NCBI RefSeq assembly: GCF_900637975.1
Contig: NZ_LR134477.1
Span: forward strand, 2,418,001-2,482,000
Direction of reading: 5' to 3'
DNA: 64,000 nucleotides
DNA from: Actinomyces viscosus
GTDB lineage: Bacteria > Actinomycetota > Actinomycetes > Actinomycetales > Actinomycetaceae
The notes under the pieces are model-generated. The model was not told where the DNA came from, did no database searches, and saw only the letters and a program-made list of their open reading frames with translations. How positions within the stretch are numbered: position 1 is the first letter of the stretch; each line of letters starts with the position of its first letter. A program made the translations under genes and the position numbers. Below, one piece after another: positions 51,047 through 60,165 of this stretch.

Positions 51047-52678
51047 ATGAACACCTCACGCCGCATCCTCGCCCTGGCCCTGCTCATGCTCGTCCCGGTG
51101 GCGCTGGCGCTGGCCGCCGAGTTCATGGCCGTCGTCCCCGGCCCGCCCGCGCAGCCCAGCCCGGTCTACCTGACCTCCTCCGGCGGGGGGGAGCTGATAC
51201 CGATGACCTCCGTCCCCTCGTCCCCTCCCCCGATGTCCACCGCCCCGGTCTCCGGCTCCTCGGTCCCCGCCCAACTGCGCATCGTCGCCTGGATGCTGTT
51301 CGTCGTCGCCCTGGGCCTGGCCAGCATGATCGTCTCCGTGCGCTCCACCCTCATGGCGGACATCTCCCGCTCCGCCAACGCCGACGTCGCCCACGAGGTC
51401 AAGGAGCTCCAGAACTTCGCCGCCACCGGCGTCGACCCGCGAACCTCCCAGCCCTTCACCTCCACCACCCGCCTCATGGAGGTCTACCGCGACGGCCAGC
51501 AGCTCACCGACCGGGAGGCCGTCATCGTCTACAACCACGCCACCGGTCAGGCCACCCAGGCCTCCGGCGCCTCCGCCCCGACCCTGGACCTGACCAGCAC
51601 GGACCCCCTGTTCGTCAAGATGCTGCAGTCGCCGTCGGGCGCCACCGGCTACGGCAGCGGGGAGGTCCGCTGGGCCCGCGTCGAGCTCGAGCCCGACAAC
51701 CCCTCCCAGCACCTGTCCGTCATCACCATGAGCTTCACGGCCTCGCGCGTGGACCAGCTCAACGCCACGATCTGGCTCATGGTCGGCATCAGCGCGGCCG
51801 TCCTGGTTCTCACCGGCGTCGTCGGGCTGCTCGTGGCCCGCCAGATCCTCAGGCCCCTGCACGACCTGCGCACCGCGGCCGCCTCCGTCTCCACCCAGGA
51901 CCTCAGCCGGCGCCTGCCCGTCAAGGGCCGCGACGACATCGCCGGGCTGACCGAGGAGTTCAACGGCATGCTGGACCGTCTCCAGGAGGCCTTCGACGGC
52001 CAGACCCAGTTCGTCCTGCGCGCCCACCAGGAGATATCCGGCCCCCTGGCCGCCATGGACGAGCGCCTGGCCGCTCAGCCGCCCACCCGCACCATCCTCC
52101 AGCAGCGCCACCAGATCGGTGAGCTGCAGCGGGTCCTCGACGACCTGCAGTCCCTCACCCGAGCCGAGCGGCGCGACTTCGCCCACCCCACCCCCGACGT
52201 CGCGGTCACCGAGCTGGCCCGCACCCTGCTCGACGACGTCGAGGCGATGGCCCCGGGCCGCTGGAGCCTCGACCTGAGGGCCCGGGGCACGGCCACGCTC
52301 GACGTCGAGCGCCTCCGCCAGGCCACCGCCCACCTGGCCCGCAACGGGCTGCAGCACGGCGACGGCCCCCTGACCCTCACCATCGCGCCCACCACCGACG
52401 GCTACGGCCGCAGCGGGCTGGAGATCTCCGTGACCGACGAGGGCCCGGGCCTGGCCGACGACGACGTCGACTGGCTCTTCGAGCGCTTCACGCACGGCGA
52501 GGCCGGCGGCGGCCCGCGCGGCGCCGGGCTGGGACTGGCCATCGTGCGGGCCATCGCCGACGCCCACGACGGCACCGTCTTCGCCGTCTCCGCCTCCGGC
52601 CAGGGAGCCACCGTGGGCCTGCGCATCCCGGCCGACGACTCCTGGCACCTCACCTCGGGAGAGGAGGCCGGCTCATGA
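51047..52678 (+). CDS. Sensor histidine kinase with degenerate H-box, coupled to SLC13 transporter
   Basis: 543 aa. Membrane helix 1 (LALALLMLVPVALALAAEFM), a Pro/Ser-rich segment, helix 2, a 140-residue extracytoplasmic part, and helix 3 followed by a HAMP domain (RQILRPLHDLRTAAASVSTQ). Where kinases have SHELRTPL, this one has AHQEISGPL: the His is displaced by one residue and Gln328 occupies the acceptor site. The ATPase domain keeps ARNGLQHG, DEGPGL and GAGLGLAIV. No response regulator is encoded nearby; the stop overlaps the next gene (ATGA). Confidence 0.85.
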   Translation: MNTSRRILALALLMLVPVALALAAEFMAVVPGPPAQPSPVYLTSSGGGELIPMTSVPSSPPPMSTAPVSGSSVPAQLRIVAWMLFVVALGLASMIVSVRSTLMADISRSANADVAHEVKELQNFAATGVDPRTSQPFTSTTRLMEVYRDGQQLTDREAVIVYNHATGQATQASGASAPTLDLTSTDPLFVKMLQSPSGATGYGSGEVRWARVELEPDNPSQHLSVITMSFTASRVDQLNATIWLMVGISAAVLVLTGVVGLLVARQILRPLHDLRTAAASVSTQDLSRRLPVKGRDDIAGLTEEFNGMLDRLQEAFDGQTQFVLRAHQEISGPLAAMDERLAAQPPTRTILQQRHQIGELQRVLDDLQSLTRAERRDFAHPTPDVAVTELARTLLDDVEAMAPGRWSLDLRARGTATLDVERLRQATAHLARNGLQHGDGPLTLTIAPTTDGYGRSGLEISVTDEGPGLADDDVDWLFERFTHGEAGGGPRGAGLGLAIVRAIADAHDGTVFAVSASGQGATVGLRIPADDSWHLTSGEEAGS

Positions 52679-54246
52679 CCACCGCGACCGACACCGTCGG
52701 CTCCTTCGAGACCGACACGCCCACCGTGCGCGAGACCCTGCCGCTCTCCCTGGCGAGGCGCGGCGAGCCCGCACCGGCCCGGGGCTTGCCGTGGCGGCAC
52801 GTTCTGTCCGCTGCCCTCGCCGTGAGCCTGTGCGCGGCCGTAGGCGTGGCCGCCTGGCGCGCGGGCGGCGCCGAGGGGAGCCTGACCGTCACCGGAGCAC
52901 TTACCCTGATCATCTTCATCGCCTCGGTGTGGGCCTGGGCCTTCACCGACGTCGACGACACCTACATCTCCCTGGGCGCCGCCACCGCCCTGGTCCTCAC
53001 CGGCGCCCTGAGCCCGGACGAGATGTTCGCCAGCCTCGGGGACGACACGATCTGGCTGCTGGTGGCCGCCTTCGTCATCGCCGTCGGGGTGAGCGCCTCG
53101 GGCCTGACCGGCCGCCTGGCGGCCTGGCTGGTGACCGGCACCGACCACCCGCGCGTCCTGCTCCACCTGGTGACGGCCGCGATCGTCGCCACCGTCTTCG
53201 CCGCCCCCTCCACCTCGGGCCGGGCCGCGCTGCTCCTGCCGGTCTACACGGCCCTGGCCGGGGCCCTCGGCACCGGGGCGGACGAGGACGCCGACCTCCG
53301 GGCCTCCCGTAAACGGCTCATCCACGCCCTGTCGCTCATCTTCCCCACCGTCATCCTGCTGTCGGCGGTCGGCTCCTTCCTGGGGGCCGGCGCCCACCTG
53401 GTGACCTCGCACATCGTGGCCTCCGCGGGCGGACAGGAGTTCTCCTTCGCCGGCTGGCTGCTGCTGGGCCTGCCTCTGGCGGCCCTGTCCAGCCACCTGT
53501 CCACCGAGCTCATCGTGCGGCTGTTCACGCGCAAGGAGGACATGCGCCGTCGGGTGCGCGTCGACATCGCCGATCTCGCGGCCGCCTCCCCCACGCCGGT
53601 GACCGGCCCCCTGACCCAGGCCGAGAACCGGGCCGCCCTGCTCATCGGAACGGTCGTGGTGCTGTGGTGCACCGAGTCGCTGCACGGCGTCGACCCGGCC
53701 ATCGTGGCCCTCCTGGGCGTGCTGGTGACCTCACTGCCCGGCTACGGCTCGGTGGCGCTGCGCAAGGCGCTGGCCAGGGCGCCCTGGTCGCTGCTGGTCT
53801 TCATGGCGGCAACCCTCGCCATGGGCGACGCGCTGGTGTCCACCGGCGCCGCCGAGTGGGTGGCGACCTCGGCCTTCAACGCCCTGCGGATCGACTCGCC
53901 CTGGCCCTTCATGCTCGTGGTGGTGGCGCTGTCGACCGCCTCCCACCTGGTCATCCAGTCGCGCTCGGCCCGCTCGGCGGTGCTCATCCCGATCGTCGTG
54001 GCCCTGGCGCCGGCGGTGGGCGTGAACCCGGCCGCGGCGGCCTTCGCCTCGACGGCCGCCGCCGGCTTCTGCCACACGCTGCCGTCCTCGGCCAAGCCCG
54101 TGGCCATGTTCGCCGACGTCGACGGCGTGGAGACCTTCTCGCCCGACGACCTGCGGCGCCTGTCTCTCATCCTCGGGCCCCTCATGGTGGTCCTGGTCAT
54201 GGCCTGCAGCGCCTGGTTGTGGCCGCTGCTGGGCCTGAGCTGGTGA
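52675..54246 (+). CDS. SLC13/DASS-type anion transporter
   Basis: 523 aa, twelve or so helices, starting four bases inside the kinase stop. ArsB/DASS features: DDTIWLLVAAFVIAVGVSAS, FAAPSTSGRAALLLPVYTAL (Ser-Thr-Ser), and in the second repeat LVIQSRSARSAVLIPIVVAL plus FCHTLPSSAKPVAMFADVDG. Such carriers move di- or tricarboxylates or sulfate with sodium. The glycerate kinase gene follows after 63 bases, which could hint at a small hydroxy-acid substrate. Confidence 0.88.
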   Translation: MTTATDTVGSFETDTPTVRETLPLSLARRGEPAPARGLPWRHVLSAALAVSLCAAVGVAAWRAGGAEGSLTVTGALTLIIFIASVWAWAFTDVDDTYISLGAATALVLTGALSPDEMFASLGDDTIWLLVAAFVIAVGVSASGLTGRLAAWLVTGTDHPRVLLHLVTAAIVATVFAAPSTSGRAALLLPVYTALAGALGTGADEDADLRASRKRLIHALSLIFPTVILLSAVGSFLGAGAHLVTSHIVASAGGQEFSFAGWLLLGLPLAALSSHLSTELIVRLFTRKEDMRRRVRVDIADLAAASPTPVTGPLTQAENRAALLIGTVVVLWCTESLHGVDPAIVALLGVLVTSLPGYGSVALRKALARAPWSLLVFMAATLAMGDALVSTGAAEWVATSAFNALRIDSPWPFMLVVVALSTASHLVIQSRSARSAVLIPIVVALAPAVGVNPAAAAFASTAAAGFCHTLPSSAKPVAMFADVDGVETFSPDDLRRLSLILGPLMVVLVMACSAWLWPLLGLSW

Positions 54247-54309
54247 GCCTCCCGGGCTCCCGCCCCTTCGCACTCGTCACCCCAAACCCTGCAGTCCTGG
54301 AGGAAAGTC

Positions 54310-55506
54310 ATGCCTACATCCGTACCCACCCGTATCCTCGTCGCCCCTTCCGGTTTCAAGGAGAGCCTCTCCCCCGAAGGGGTGTGCCAGGCGGTGGCCG
54401 CCGGGGTGCGCCGGCTCCTGCCCGGAGCCGTCGTCGTCGAGCTGCCCCTGGTCGACGGCGGTGAGGGCTCGGCGGCCACGATGGCCCGGGCCACCGGCGG
54501 CGACCTCATCACCACTCGCGTCACCGGCCCCGTAGGAGAACCGGTCGACTCCTACCTGGCCCGCCTGGGCGGCTCGGCCCAGGGAACCTGGCTGGTGGAG
54601 ATGGCCGCGGCGGCCGGCCTGCGCCTGGTGCCCGCCGGCATGCGCGACCCCGGCGCCACGACGACGACCGGCGTCGGCGAGCTCATTTCGGTGGCGCTCG
54701 ACGGCGGGGCCCGGCGCGTCATCATCGGCTGCGGCGACTCGGGGACCTGCGACGGCGGGGCGGGGGCGCTCGTGGCCCTGGGCGCCCGGCTCCTGGACGC
54801 CGAGGGCCGCGAGGTCGACCCGACCGGCTCCAACCTGGCCCGGGTCCAGCGGATCGAGACCTCCGGCATGGACCCCCGGCTGCGCGACGTCGAGATCCTC
54901 GTGGCCGGCAACATGCACAACGTCCTCACCGGCGAGCGCGGCGTGGCCCGCGTCTTCGGGCCGCAGAAGGGGGCCAGCCCCGAGCAGGTGGAGGCCCTTG
55001 AGGCGGGCCTGGCGCACTGGGCCGGTCTCCTGGCGCAGGCCTTCCCCGCGCAGGCGGCCCACCGCAACCTGCTCACCGGCCCGGGCACCGGGGCCTCGGG
55101 CGGCCTGGGCGCCGGGCTCGCCGCCGGGCTGGGAGCCCGGCTGTGCTCGCGCTTCGAGGTGCTCATGGACGCCGACCTGTGCGGGGTCGACCTCGACGCC
55201 CAGATCGCCCAGGCGGACCTGGTCATCACCGCCGAGGGCGCCGTCGACTTCCAGACGCCGCGCGGCAAGATCCCCGCCGAGGTGGGGCGGCGCGCCAAGC
55301 TGGCGGGTAAGCCGGTCATCGCGCTGGCCGGTTCGATCGGTCGCGGCTCCGAGGCGGTCCACTCCGCCGGGATCGACGCCGTCATGGGCATCATCCCCGT
55401 CCCCATGGACCTGCCCGAGGCCGTCTCCCGGGCTGAGGAGCTCGTCACCGACGCCACCGTGCGGGCGCTGCGCCTCATCCTCCTGGGCGCCGCCATCGCC
55501 GCCTGA
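54310..55506 (+). CDS. Glycerate kinase (GlxK/GarK type)
   Basis: 398 aa. Family marks are VAPSGFKESLSPEGVCQAVA at the start, LPLVDGGEGSAATMARATGG, VIIGCGDSGTCDGGAGALVA, ARVFGPQKGASPEQV and the closing VITAEGAVDFQTPRGKIPAE segment; normal length. GGAGGAAAG site before the ATG. It forms 2- or 3-phosphoglycerate from glycerate. Same direction as the transporter and kinase genes, perhaps one operon. Confidence 0.93.
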   Translation: MPTSVPTRILVAPSGFKESLSPEGVCQAVAAGVRRLLPGAVVVELPLVDGGEGSAATMARATGGDLITTRVTGPVGEPVDSYLARLGGSAQGTWLVEMAAAAGLRLVPAGMRDPGATTTTGVGELISVALDGGARRVIIGCGDSGTCDGGAGALVALGARLLDAEGREVDPTGSNLARVQRIETSGMDPRLRDVEILVAGNMHNVLTGERGVARVFGPQKGASPEQVEALEAGLAHWAGLLAQAFPAQAAHRNLLTGPGTGASGGLGAGLAAGLGARLCSRFEVLMDADLCGVDLDAQIAQADLVITAEGAVDFQTPRGKIPAEVGRRAKLAGKPVIALAGSIGRGSEAVHSAGIDAVMGIIPVPMDLPEAVSRAEELVTDATVRALRLILLGAAIAA

Positions 55507-55514
55507 GCCGGCGC

Positions 55515-55622
55515 AGCCGGGGACATCCTGCACGGCCGGGTGCAGTCCGCTCCAGCCGGGGACACTCCGCACGTACGGGTGCGGAATTTCTGTCCCCGCA
55601 CGTGCAGGATGTCCCCGGCCGC
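55515..55622. repeat. GGGGACAT palindromic repeat, copy 5
   Basis: GCCGGGGACATCCTGCACGG and GCCGGGGACACTCCGCACGT, then a hairpin around GTGCGGAATTTCTGTCCCCGC and the closing GGATGTCCCCGGCC. Between convergent glycerate kinase and metQ. Confidence 0.86.
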
Positions 55623-55708
55623 GAGGAGGCACGAGGCGAAAGGGGCGCACGGTGCCGGCCGCGTTCGGCCTCGGCGTCGGCTCTGGCCGACCGCGGCCAG
55701 CCCAGGCG

Positions 55709-56581
55709 TCAGAACGCCGGGATGACGGCCTCGTTCGGCCAGGTCGTGGTGATGTACTCGCGCAGCTTGGCGTCGTTGAGGAGCGAAGCGAGCTTCTTGA
55801 GGTGCTCGTTGTCCTTGTCGTCCTTGCGCACGACGAGCTGGTTGGGGTACTCGGAGTCCTTGCCGCCCTTCTCCAGGAAGAGGGAGTCCTCCTTGGGGTT
55901 GAGCCCGGCCTCGATGGCGTAGTTGCCGTTGATGACCGCGGCCTCGGCGTCCGGCATCGACTTGTAGACCTGGGCGCCGTCGACCGTGGTGAACTTGAGG
56001 TTCTTCGGGTTGGAGGTCACGTCGGTGTCGCTGGGCAGCTCGGCGGACTTGTCCAGCTCGATGAGCCCGGCGGTGGCCAGGAGCTTGAGACCGCGAGCCG
56101 TGTTGGCCGGGTCGTTGTTGAGGACGATCGTGCCGCCGTCCTGGATCTCCTTGACGTCCTTGTAGCCCTTGGAGGTGTAGATGCCCATGGGCTCGATGTG
56201 GACGTCGGCGATGGAGACGAAGTCGTAGCCCTTCTCCTTGTTCTGCTGCTCCAGGAAGTTGGGGGTCTGGTAGAAGTTGGCGGCCAGCGAGCCGTCGTCC
56301 AGCGAGGAGTTGGGGGTCTGGTAGTCGTTGATCTCCTTGATGTCCAGCTTGATGCCGGAGCCCTCGGTGAGGTTGTCCTGGACCCACTGGAGGATCTCGA
56401 CGTGGGGCTTGGGGGTGGCGCCGATGGTGATCGTGGCGGTATCGCCGTCGACCTTGATGCCCTGAACGTCACCGTTCTTGCCGGACTTGGAGCCGCAGGC
56501 GGCCAGGGTGAGGGCGGCGGCGGTGGCCAGGCCGCCGGCGATGACGGTGCGGCGGGAGATGGAGGAGGACGAGGAGGACAT
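55709..56581 (-). CDS. metQ: MetQ/NlpA methionine-binding lipoprotein
   Basis: 290 aa. Signal peptide with twin Arg (ISRRTVIAGGLATAAALTLA) and lipobox LAAC (Cys29). NlpA family: TITIGATPKPHVEILQWVQD, DIKEINDYQTPNSSLDDGSL, ANFYQTPNFLEQQNKEKGYD and the LNNDPANTARGLKLL motif around the Met site. Extracytoplasmic binding protein of the MetNIQ importer; its gene follows metI by 150 bases in the same direction. Confidence 0.95.
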   Translation of the reverse strand: MSSSSSSISRRTVIAGGLATAAALTLAACGSKSGKNGDVQGIKVDGDTATITIGATPKPHVEILQWVQDNLTEGSGIKLDIKEINDYQTPNSSLDDGSLAANFYQTPNFLEQQNKEKGYDFVSIADVHIEPMGIYTSKGYKDVKEIQDGGTIVLNNDPANTARGLKLLATAGLIELDKSAELPSDTDVTSNPKNLKFTTVDGAQVYKSMPDAEAAVINGNYAIEAGLNPKEDSLFLEKGGKDSEYPNQLVVRKDDKDNEHLKKLASLLNDAKLREYITTTWPNEAVIPAF

Positions 56582-56730
56582 GGTGGTTCCTTTCGCAGGG
56601 CCGGGCGGCCCGATGGTGGGAGAGAAGAAAGGCTTGACGGTACTGGGGCCGACGACGCAGCTGGACTGACCGGGACCGATCCGGACCGGCCCGTGCCGGT
56701 CCCGGTGCGCCTACCCGGCTGGTGATCGCC

Positions 56731-57444
56731 TCAGCGGTGGTTCACCAGCCGGCTGAGCATGTCGCCGATGAGCTGGATGATGCCGACGATGACCACGATG
56801 ACGACCACGGTGATGACCATGACGTCCACCTGGTTGCGCTGGTAGCCGTACTGGATGGCGAGGTCACCCACGCCACCGCCGCCGACGGCGCCGGCCATGG
56901 CGGAGTAGCCCAGGAGCGTGATGATGGTGACGGTCGCCGACTGGATGAGGATCGGCAGGGCCTCGCGCACGAGGACGCCCCAGGTGATCTGCGTCCCGGA
57001 GGCGCCCATCATGAGGGCGGCCTCGACCTTGCCGTGGTCGACGTCGTTGATGGCCGTCTCCACCAGGCGCGCATAGAAGGGGATCGCGCCGATCGTCAGC
57101 GGCACACAGGCCGCCTGCCAGCCCAGGGAGGTGCCCACGAGCATCCGGGTGACCGGAATGAGGGCCACCATGAGGATGATGAAGGGCATGGAGCGACCGA
57201 TGTTGACGATCTGGGAGAGCACCCAGTACAGCCCGGGGTTGCGGAACTGCCCGCGCTGACCGGTGGAGACCAGGGCCAGCCCCAGCAGCAGGCCGAAGAG
57301 GATCGTCAGGGCCCCGGACGCGAAGGTCATCGCCAGGGTCTCAATCAGGGCGTCACCGAGCTTGCGCTGGATGACGGGGTTGTCGAACCAGGTGCGGCTG
57401 CTCGGCAGGGCCGCCTGGGCCAGCGGAAGGAGGATCGAGTTCAT
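56731..57444 (-). CDS. metI: MetI methionine ABC transporter permease
   Basis: 237 aa, five or six membrane helices; the coupling loop is EAALMMGASGTQITWGVLVR, as in MetI proteins, followed by the LLGYSAMAGAVGGGGVGDLA segment. The ATG overlaps the metN stop (ATGA). A longer open frame upstream belongs to another reading frame of metN. Confidence 0.95.
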   Translation of the reverse strand: MNSILLPLAQAALPSSRTWFDNPVIQRKLGDALIETLAMTFASGALTILFGLLLGLALVSTGQRGQFRNPGLYWVLSQIVNIGRSMPFIILMVALIPVTRMLVGTSLGWQAACVPLTIGAIPFYARLVETAINDVDHGKVEAALMMGASGTQITWGVLVREALPILIQSATVTIITLLGYSAMAGAVGGGGVGDLAIQYGYQRNQVDVMVITVVVIVVIVGIIQLIGDMLSRLVNHR

Positions 57445-58592
57445 GAGCGGACCTCCGCAGCGATACCGGCCTGTCGCAGGGTGCTCACGGCCTGTTCGGT
57501 CTCGGGACCAGGGACGGTGACGGCCAGGCGCCCGATCTGGGCCTCGCCGATCGTCTCGAAGACGCCGGCGGCGATGTCGCCGCCGAGCTCGGCCACCATG
57601 GACATGAGGGCGACCGCGGCCGGCTGCCCCGGGTGAGCGGTGATGGAGACGTCGACGACGCTCTCCCCGTGGGCGACGGCGGCCTCGGGCACCTTCGGGA
57701 AGGGCACGATCTCGCGCGAGAGGCGGGAGTCGACGTCGAGCACGATGTCCTCCAGCCGGCCGCTCTCGACGATCCTGCCGGCCTCGAGCAGGCTGACGGA
57801 GTCGCAGACCTGGCGGACCACGCTCATCTCGTGGGTGATGATGATGACGGTCAGGCCCAGGGTGTCGCGGACGTTCTTGATGAGCTCGAGGATGGAGCGG
57901 GTGGTCTCCGGGTCCAGGGCGGAGGTGGGCTCGTCGCACAGGAGGACGGCCGGGTCGTCAGCGAGGGCGCGGGCGATGCCGACGCGCTGCTTCTGGCCGC
58001 CGGAGAGCTGGGAGGGGTAGGAGCCGCCGCGGTCGGCCAGGCCGACGAGGTCGAGCATGCGCTCCACGATCGGGCGCCGCTGCCCGCCCGCCACGCCCGC
58101 CAGCGCCAGCGGGTAGGCGATGTTCTGGGCGGTGGTGCGCTGGTCCAGGAGGTTGGCGTGCTGGAAGACCATGCCGATGCGGCGTCGGGCCTCGCGCAGC
58201 TGAGCGGCCGGCAGGGCGGTCATGTCCTGGCCGTCGACGCTCACGTGGCCACTGGTGGGGCGCTCCAGGGAGGTCAGGCAGCGCACGAGCGTGGACTTAC
58301 CCGCCCCGGAGGTCCCGACAATGCCGTGGATGGAGCCGGGCGCGACGTCGAGGCTGAGCCCGTCCAGGGCCCGCACCTCCTTGCCGCTGCGCAGGCGGTA
58401 GACCTTGTGGACATCACGCAGGGAGATCATGGGCTCGGCGGACGAGCTGGCGGGGCCCGTCCCGGAGTCCTGAGGATCGGCGTCCCGAAGGTCGGCGCTC
58501 ACGCCCTCCTCATGCTCGACGCGCTGGGGGCCGGCGGGGTCGTCGCCCTCGCGCCGGTCAGAGCCGGCGGTCGACTGGTCAGGTGTGCTCAC
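57441..58592 (-). CDS. metN: MetN methionine ABC transporter ATP-binding protein
   Basis: 383 aa. A disordered acidic start of about 55 residues is followed by the ATPase: Walker A GTSGAGKSTLVRCL, signature LSGGQKQRVGIARALADDP, Walker B VLLCDEPTSALDPETT and H loop IITHEMSVVRQVCD. The C-terminal NIL domain (VDVSITAHPGQPAAVALMSM onward) senses methionine in the family. The GTG at 58592 has GGAGG 5 bases upstream, immediately after the riboswitch; an ATG at 58604 would lie in the riboswitch P1 stem. Confidence 0.95.
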   Translation of the reverse strand: MSTPDQSTAGSDRREGDDPAGPQRVEHEEGVSADLRDADPQDSGTGPASSSAEPMISLRDVHKVYRLRSGKEVRALDGLSLDVAPGSIHGIVGTSGAGKSTLVRCLTSLERPTSGHVSVDGQDMTALPAAQLREARRRIGMVFQHANLLDQRTTAQNIAYPLALAGVAGGQRRPIVERMLDLVGLADRGGSYPSQLSGGQKQRVGIARALADDPAVLLCDEPTSALDPETTRSILELIKNVRDTLGLTVIIITHEMSVVRQVCDSVSLLEAGRIVESGRLEDIVLDVDSRLSREIVPFPKVPEAAVAHGESVVDVSITAHPGQPAAVALMSMVAELGGDIAAGVFETIGEAQIGRLAVTVPGPETEQAVSTLRQAGIAAEVRS

Positions 58593-58600
58593 GTACTCCT

Positions 58601-58684
58601 CCATCGTTCCTGGCGGAAGCACCCGCACCATGAAGGGGGTTGCTGCAATGTCGTCGAGCCAGGTCTCTCGGTTGCTCTAGATGG
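58601..58684 (-). promoter_or_regulatory. SAM riboswitch (S-box, SAM-I type) of the metNIQ operon
   Basis: Reading the minus strand, P1 pairs CCATC with GATGG, followed by TAGAG, P2 GCAA/TTGC around GAGAGACCTGGCTCGACGAC, then AGCAACC, a short P3, and GGTGCTTCC-GCC-AGGAA. These match the conserved S-box blocks in order. The 3' strand of P1 touches the metN ribosome site (GGAGGAG), so ligand binding would limit translation start. Read by eye, not modelled. Confidence 0.8.
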
Positions 58685-58873
58685 TCACGAGTAAAATACG
58701 CAGCGTCTCCTCGGTGGCGCAAGCGAGGGCCATGGCAAGGGACCGAGGTCACGCTCTCTGGAGGTCCACTCAGCCGGGTCCACGCCCACGTTTCGGTAAC
58801 GCTCTGGGTATTCCCAGGTATCGTATCGGCGACGCTACTCGCACCGCCCAGGGCGGCGTGCTTGGATCAGCTC

Positions 58874-60151
58874 ATGAGCGCGCCCTCCGATCAGACCTCC
58901 CCCGAGCCGCAGCCGGAGCCGACCCTCGAGCCGCCCCAGACCGGACCCGCCACGAGGAGCGCTCAGACCGCGCCGCCACCGGCAGCGGCGCCTTCGTCCG
59001 GGACGCCTCCCGCCGGGCTCGGGCCCGTGCCTCCTCCTCCGGCTCAGACGCCGGCCGCCGTCGGCCCGGGCGACGCAGCCGCCACAGGGCAGGGCGCAGC
59101 CGCACCGGCGGCTCCGGTCTCCGCCGGCGAGAGCGCCCCACCCAAGGCAGCCGCAGCACCCGGCGCCTCCGGCGCCGCTGCGCCCGACATCCTGGGCGAG
59201 CCGTGGGTGGCGCGCCGCATCCCGGTGACCGAGTCGCCCACGAAGGCGCCCGGCGCCGACCACGCCGTGCTCGTCTTCCAGCGCGAGGCCGCCGGCCGAG
59301 CCAGCGCGCCACGCCACTCGCGCGCGGTCCTCTACCTCCACGGGCGCAGCGACTACTTCTTCCAGACCCACCTGGCCCAGGCCTACCTCGACGCCGGCTA
59401 CGAGTTCTACGCGCTGGACCTGCGGGCCTGCGGGCGCGCCGGCGTCGGGCACGCCTCCCCTCACGACGTGCGCGACCTGCGCGTCCACGATGAGGAGATC
59501 TCCGAGGCGCTGCGCATCATCCGCTCCGAGCACGGGCACGACGTCGTCGTCCTCAACGGGCACTCGACCGGCGGGCTGCAGGCGGTCATCTGGACGGCGG
59601 ACCACCCCGGGACCGTGGACGCCCTCGTGCTCAACTCGCCGTGGCTGGACCTGCGCGGCTCGGCGCTCGTGCGCTCCTACGGGTCGGCCTTCGTGGACCT
59701 CATCTCGCGACGGGACCCCGAGCGAGTCATCGGCGAGCCCGGCAGCGGCAAGGAGGACAACTACGTGGCGGCCCTGCACCGGCGCTGGCGCGGCGAGTGG
59801 GACTGGGACCTGGCGCTCAAGCCGGCGCCGTCCTTCCCCGTGCGGGCCGGTTTCCTGGCGGGGATCCGCCGCCTGCAGCGCGAGGTCCACCACGGGCTGG
59901 GGATCCGGGTGCCGATCCTCGTGTGCTGCTCGACGGTCAGCAACGGCGCGAGGGCCACCCTGGAGGAGGCGCAGCGCTCCGACGTGGTCCTCGACGTGGA
60001 CCAGATCATCGACCGCGCCCAGTACCTGGGCGATGACGTCACCGTCCGCCAGATCCCCGAGGGCGTCCACGACCTGGCCCTGTCCGGGCCGCTGGCGCGC
60101 GCCGAGTACCTCCAGGCCGTCACGAGCTGGCTGGACAACCGCCTGCACTGA
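58874..60151 (+). CDS. Alpha/beta hydrolase (serine aminopeptidase S33/lysophospholipase-like)
   Basis: 425 aa. The first 110 residues are Pro/Ala/Thr-rich and unordered. The hydrolase follows: AVLYLHGRSDYFFQTHLAQA, the DLRACGRAG loop, the nucleophile elbow VVLNGHSTGGLQAVIW (Ser in GHSTGG), and a late acid and His in RQIPEGVHDLALSGPL. Similar to monoglyceride lipase-type proteins. No signal peptide. The start is taken where an ATG precedes the low-complexity part; a longer frame upstream spans the metN leader and is unlikely. Confidence 0.85.
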   Translation: MSAPSDQTSPEPQPEPTLEPPQTGPATRSAQTAPPPAAAPSSGTPPAGLGPVPPPPAQTPAAVGPGDAAATGQGAAAPAAPVSAGESAPPKAAAAPGASGAAAPDILGEPWVARRIPVTESPTKAPGADHAVLVFQREAAGRASAPRHSRAVLYLHGRSDYFFQTHLAQAYLDAGYEFYALDLRACGRAGVGHASPHDVRDLRVHDEEISEALRIIRSEHGHDVVVLNGHSTGGLQAVIWTADHPGTVDALVLNSPWLDLRGSALVRSYGSAFVDLISRRDPERVIGEPGSGKEDNYVAALHRRWRGEWDWDLALKPAPSFPVRAGFLAGIRRLQREVHHGLGIRVPILVCCSTVSNGARATLEEAQRSDVVLDVDQIIDRAQYLGDDVTVRQIPEGVHDLALSGPLARAEYLQAVTSWLDNRLH

Positions 60152-60165
60152 AACTGCACTGAAAC

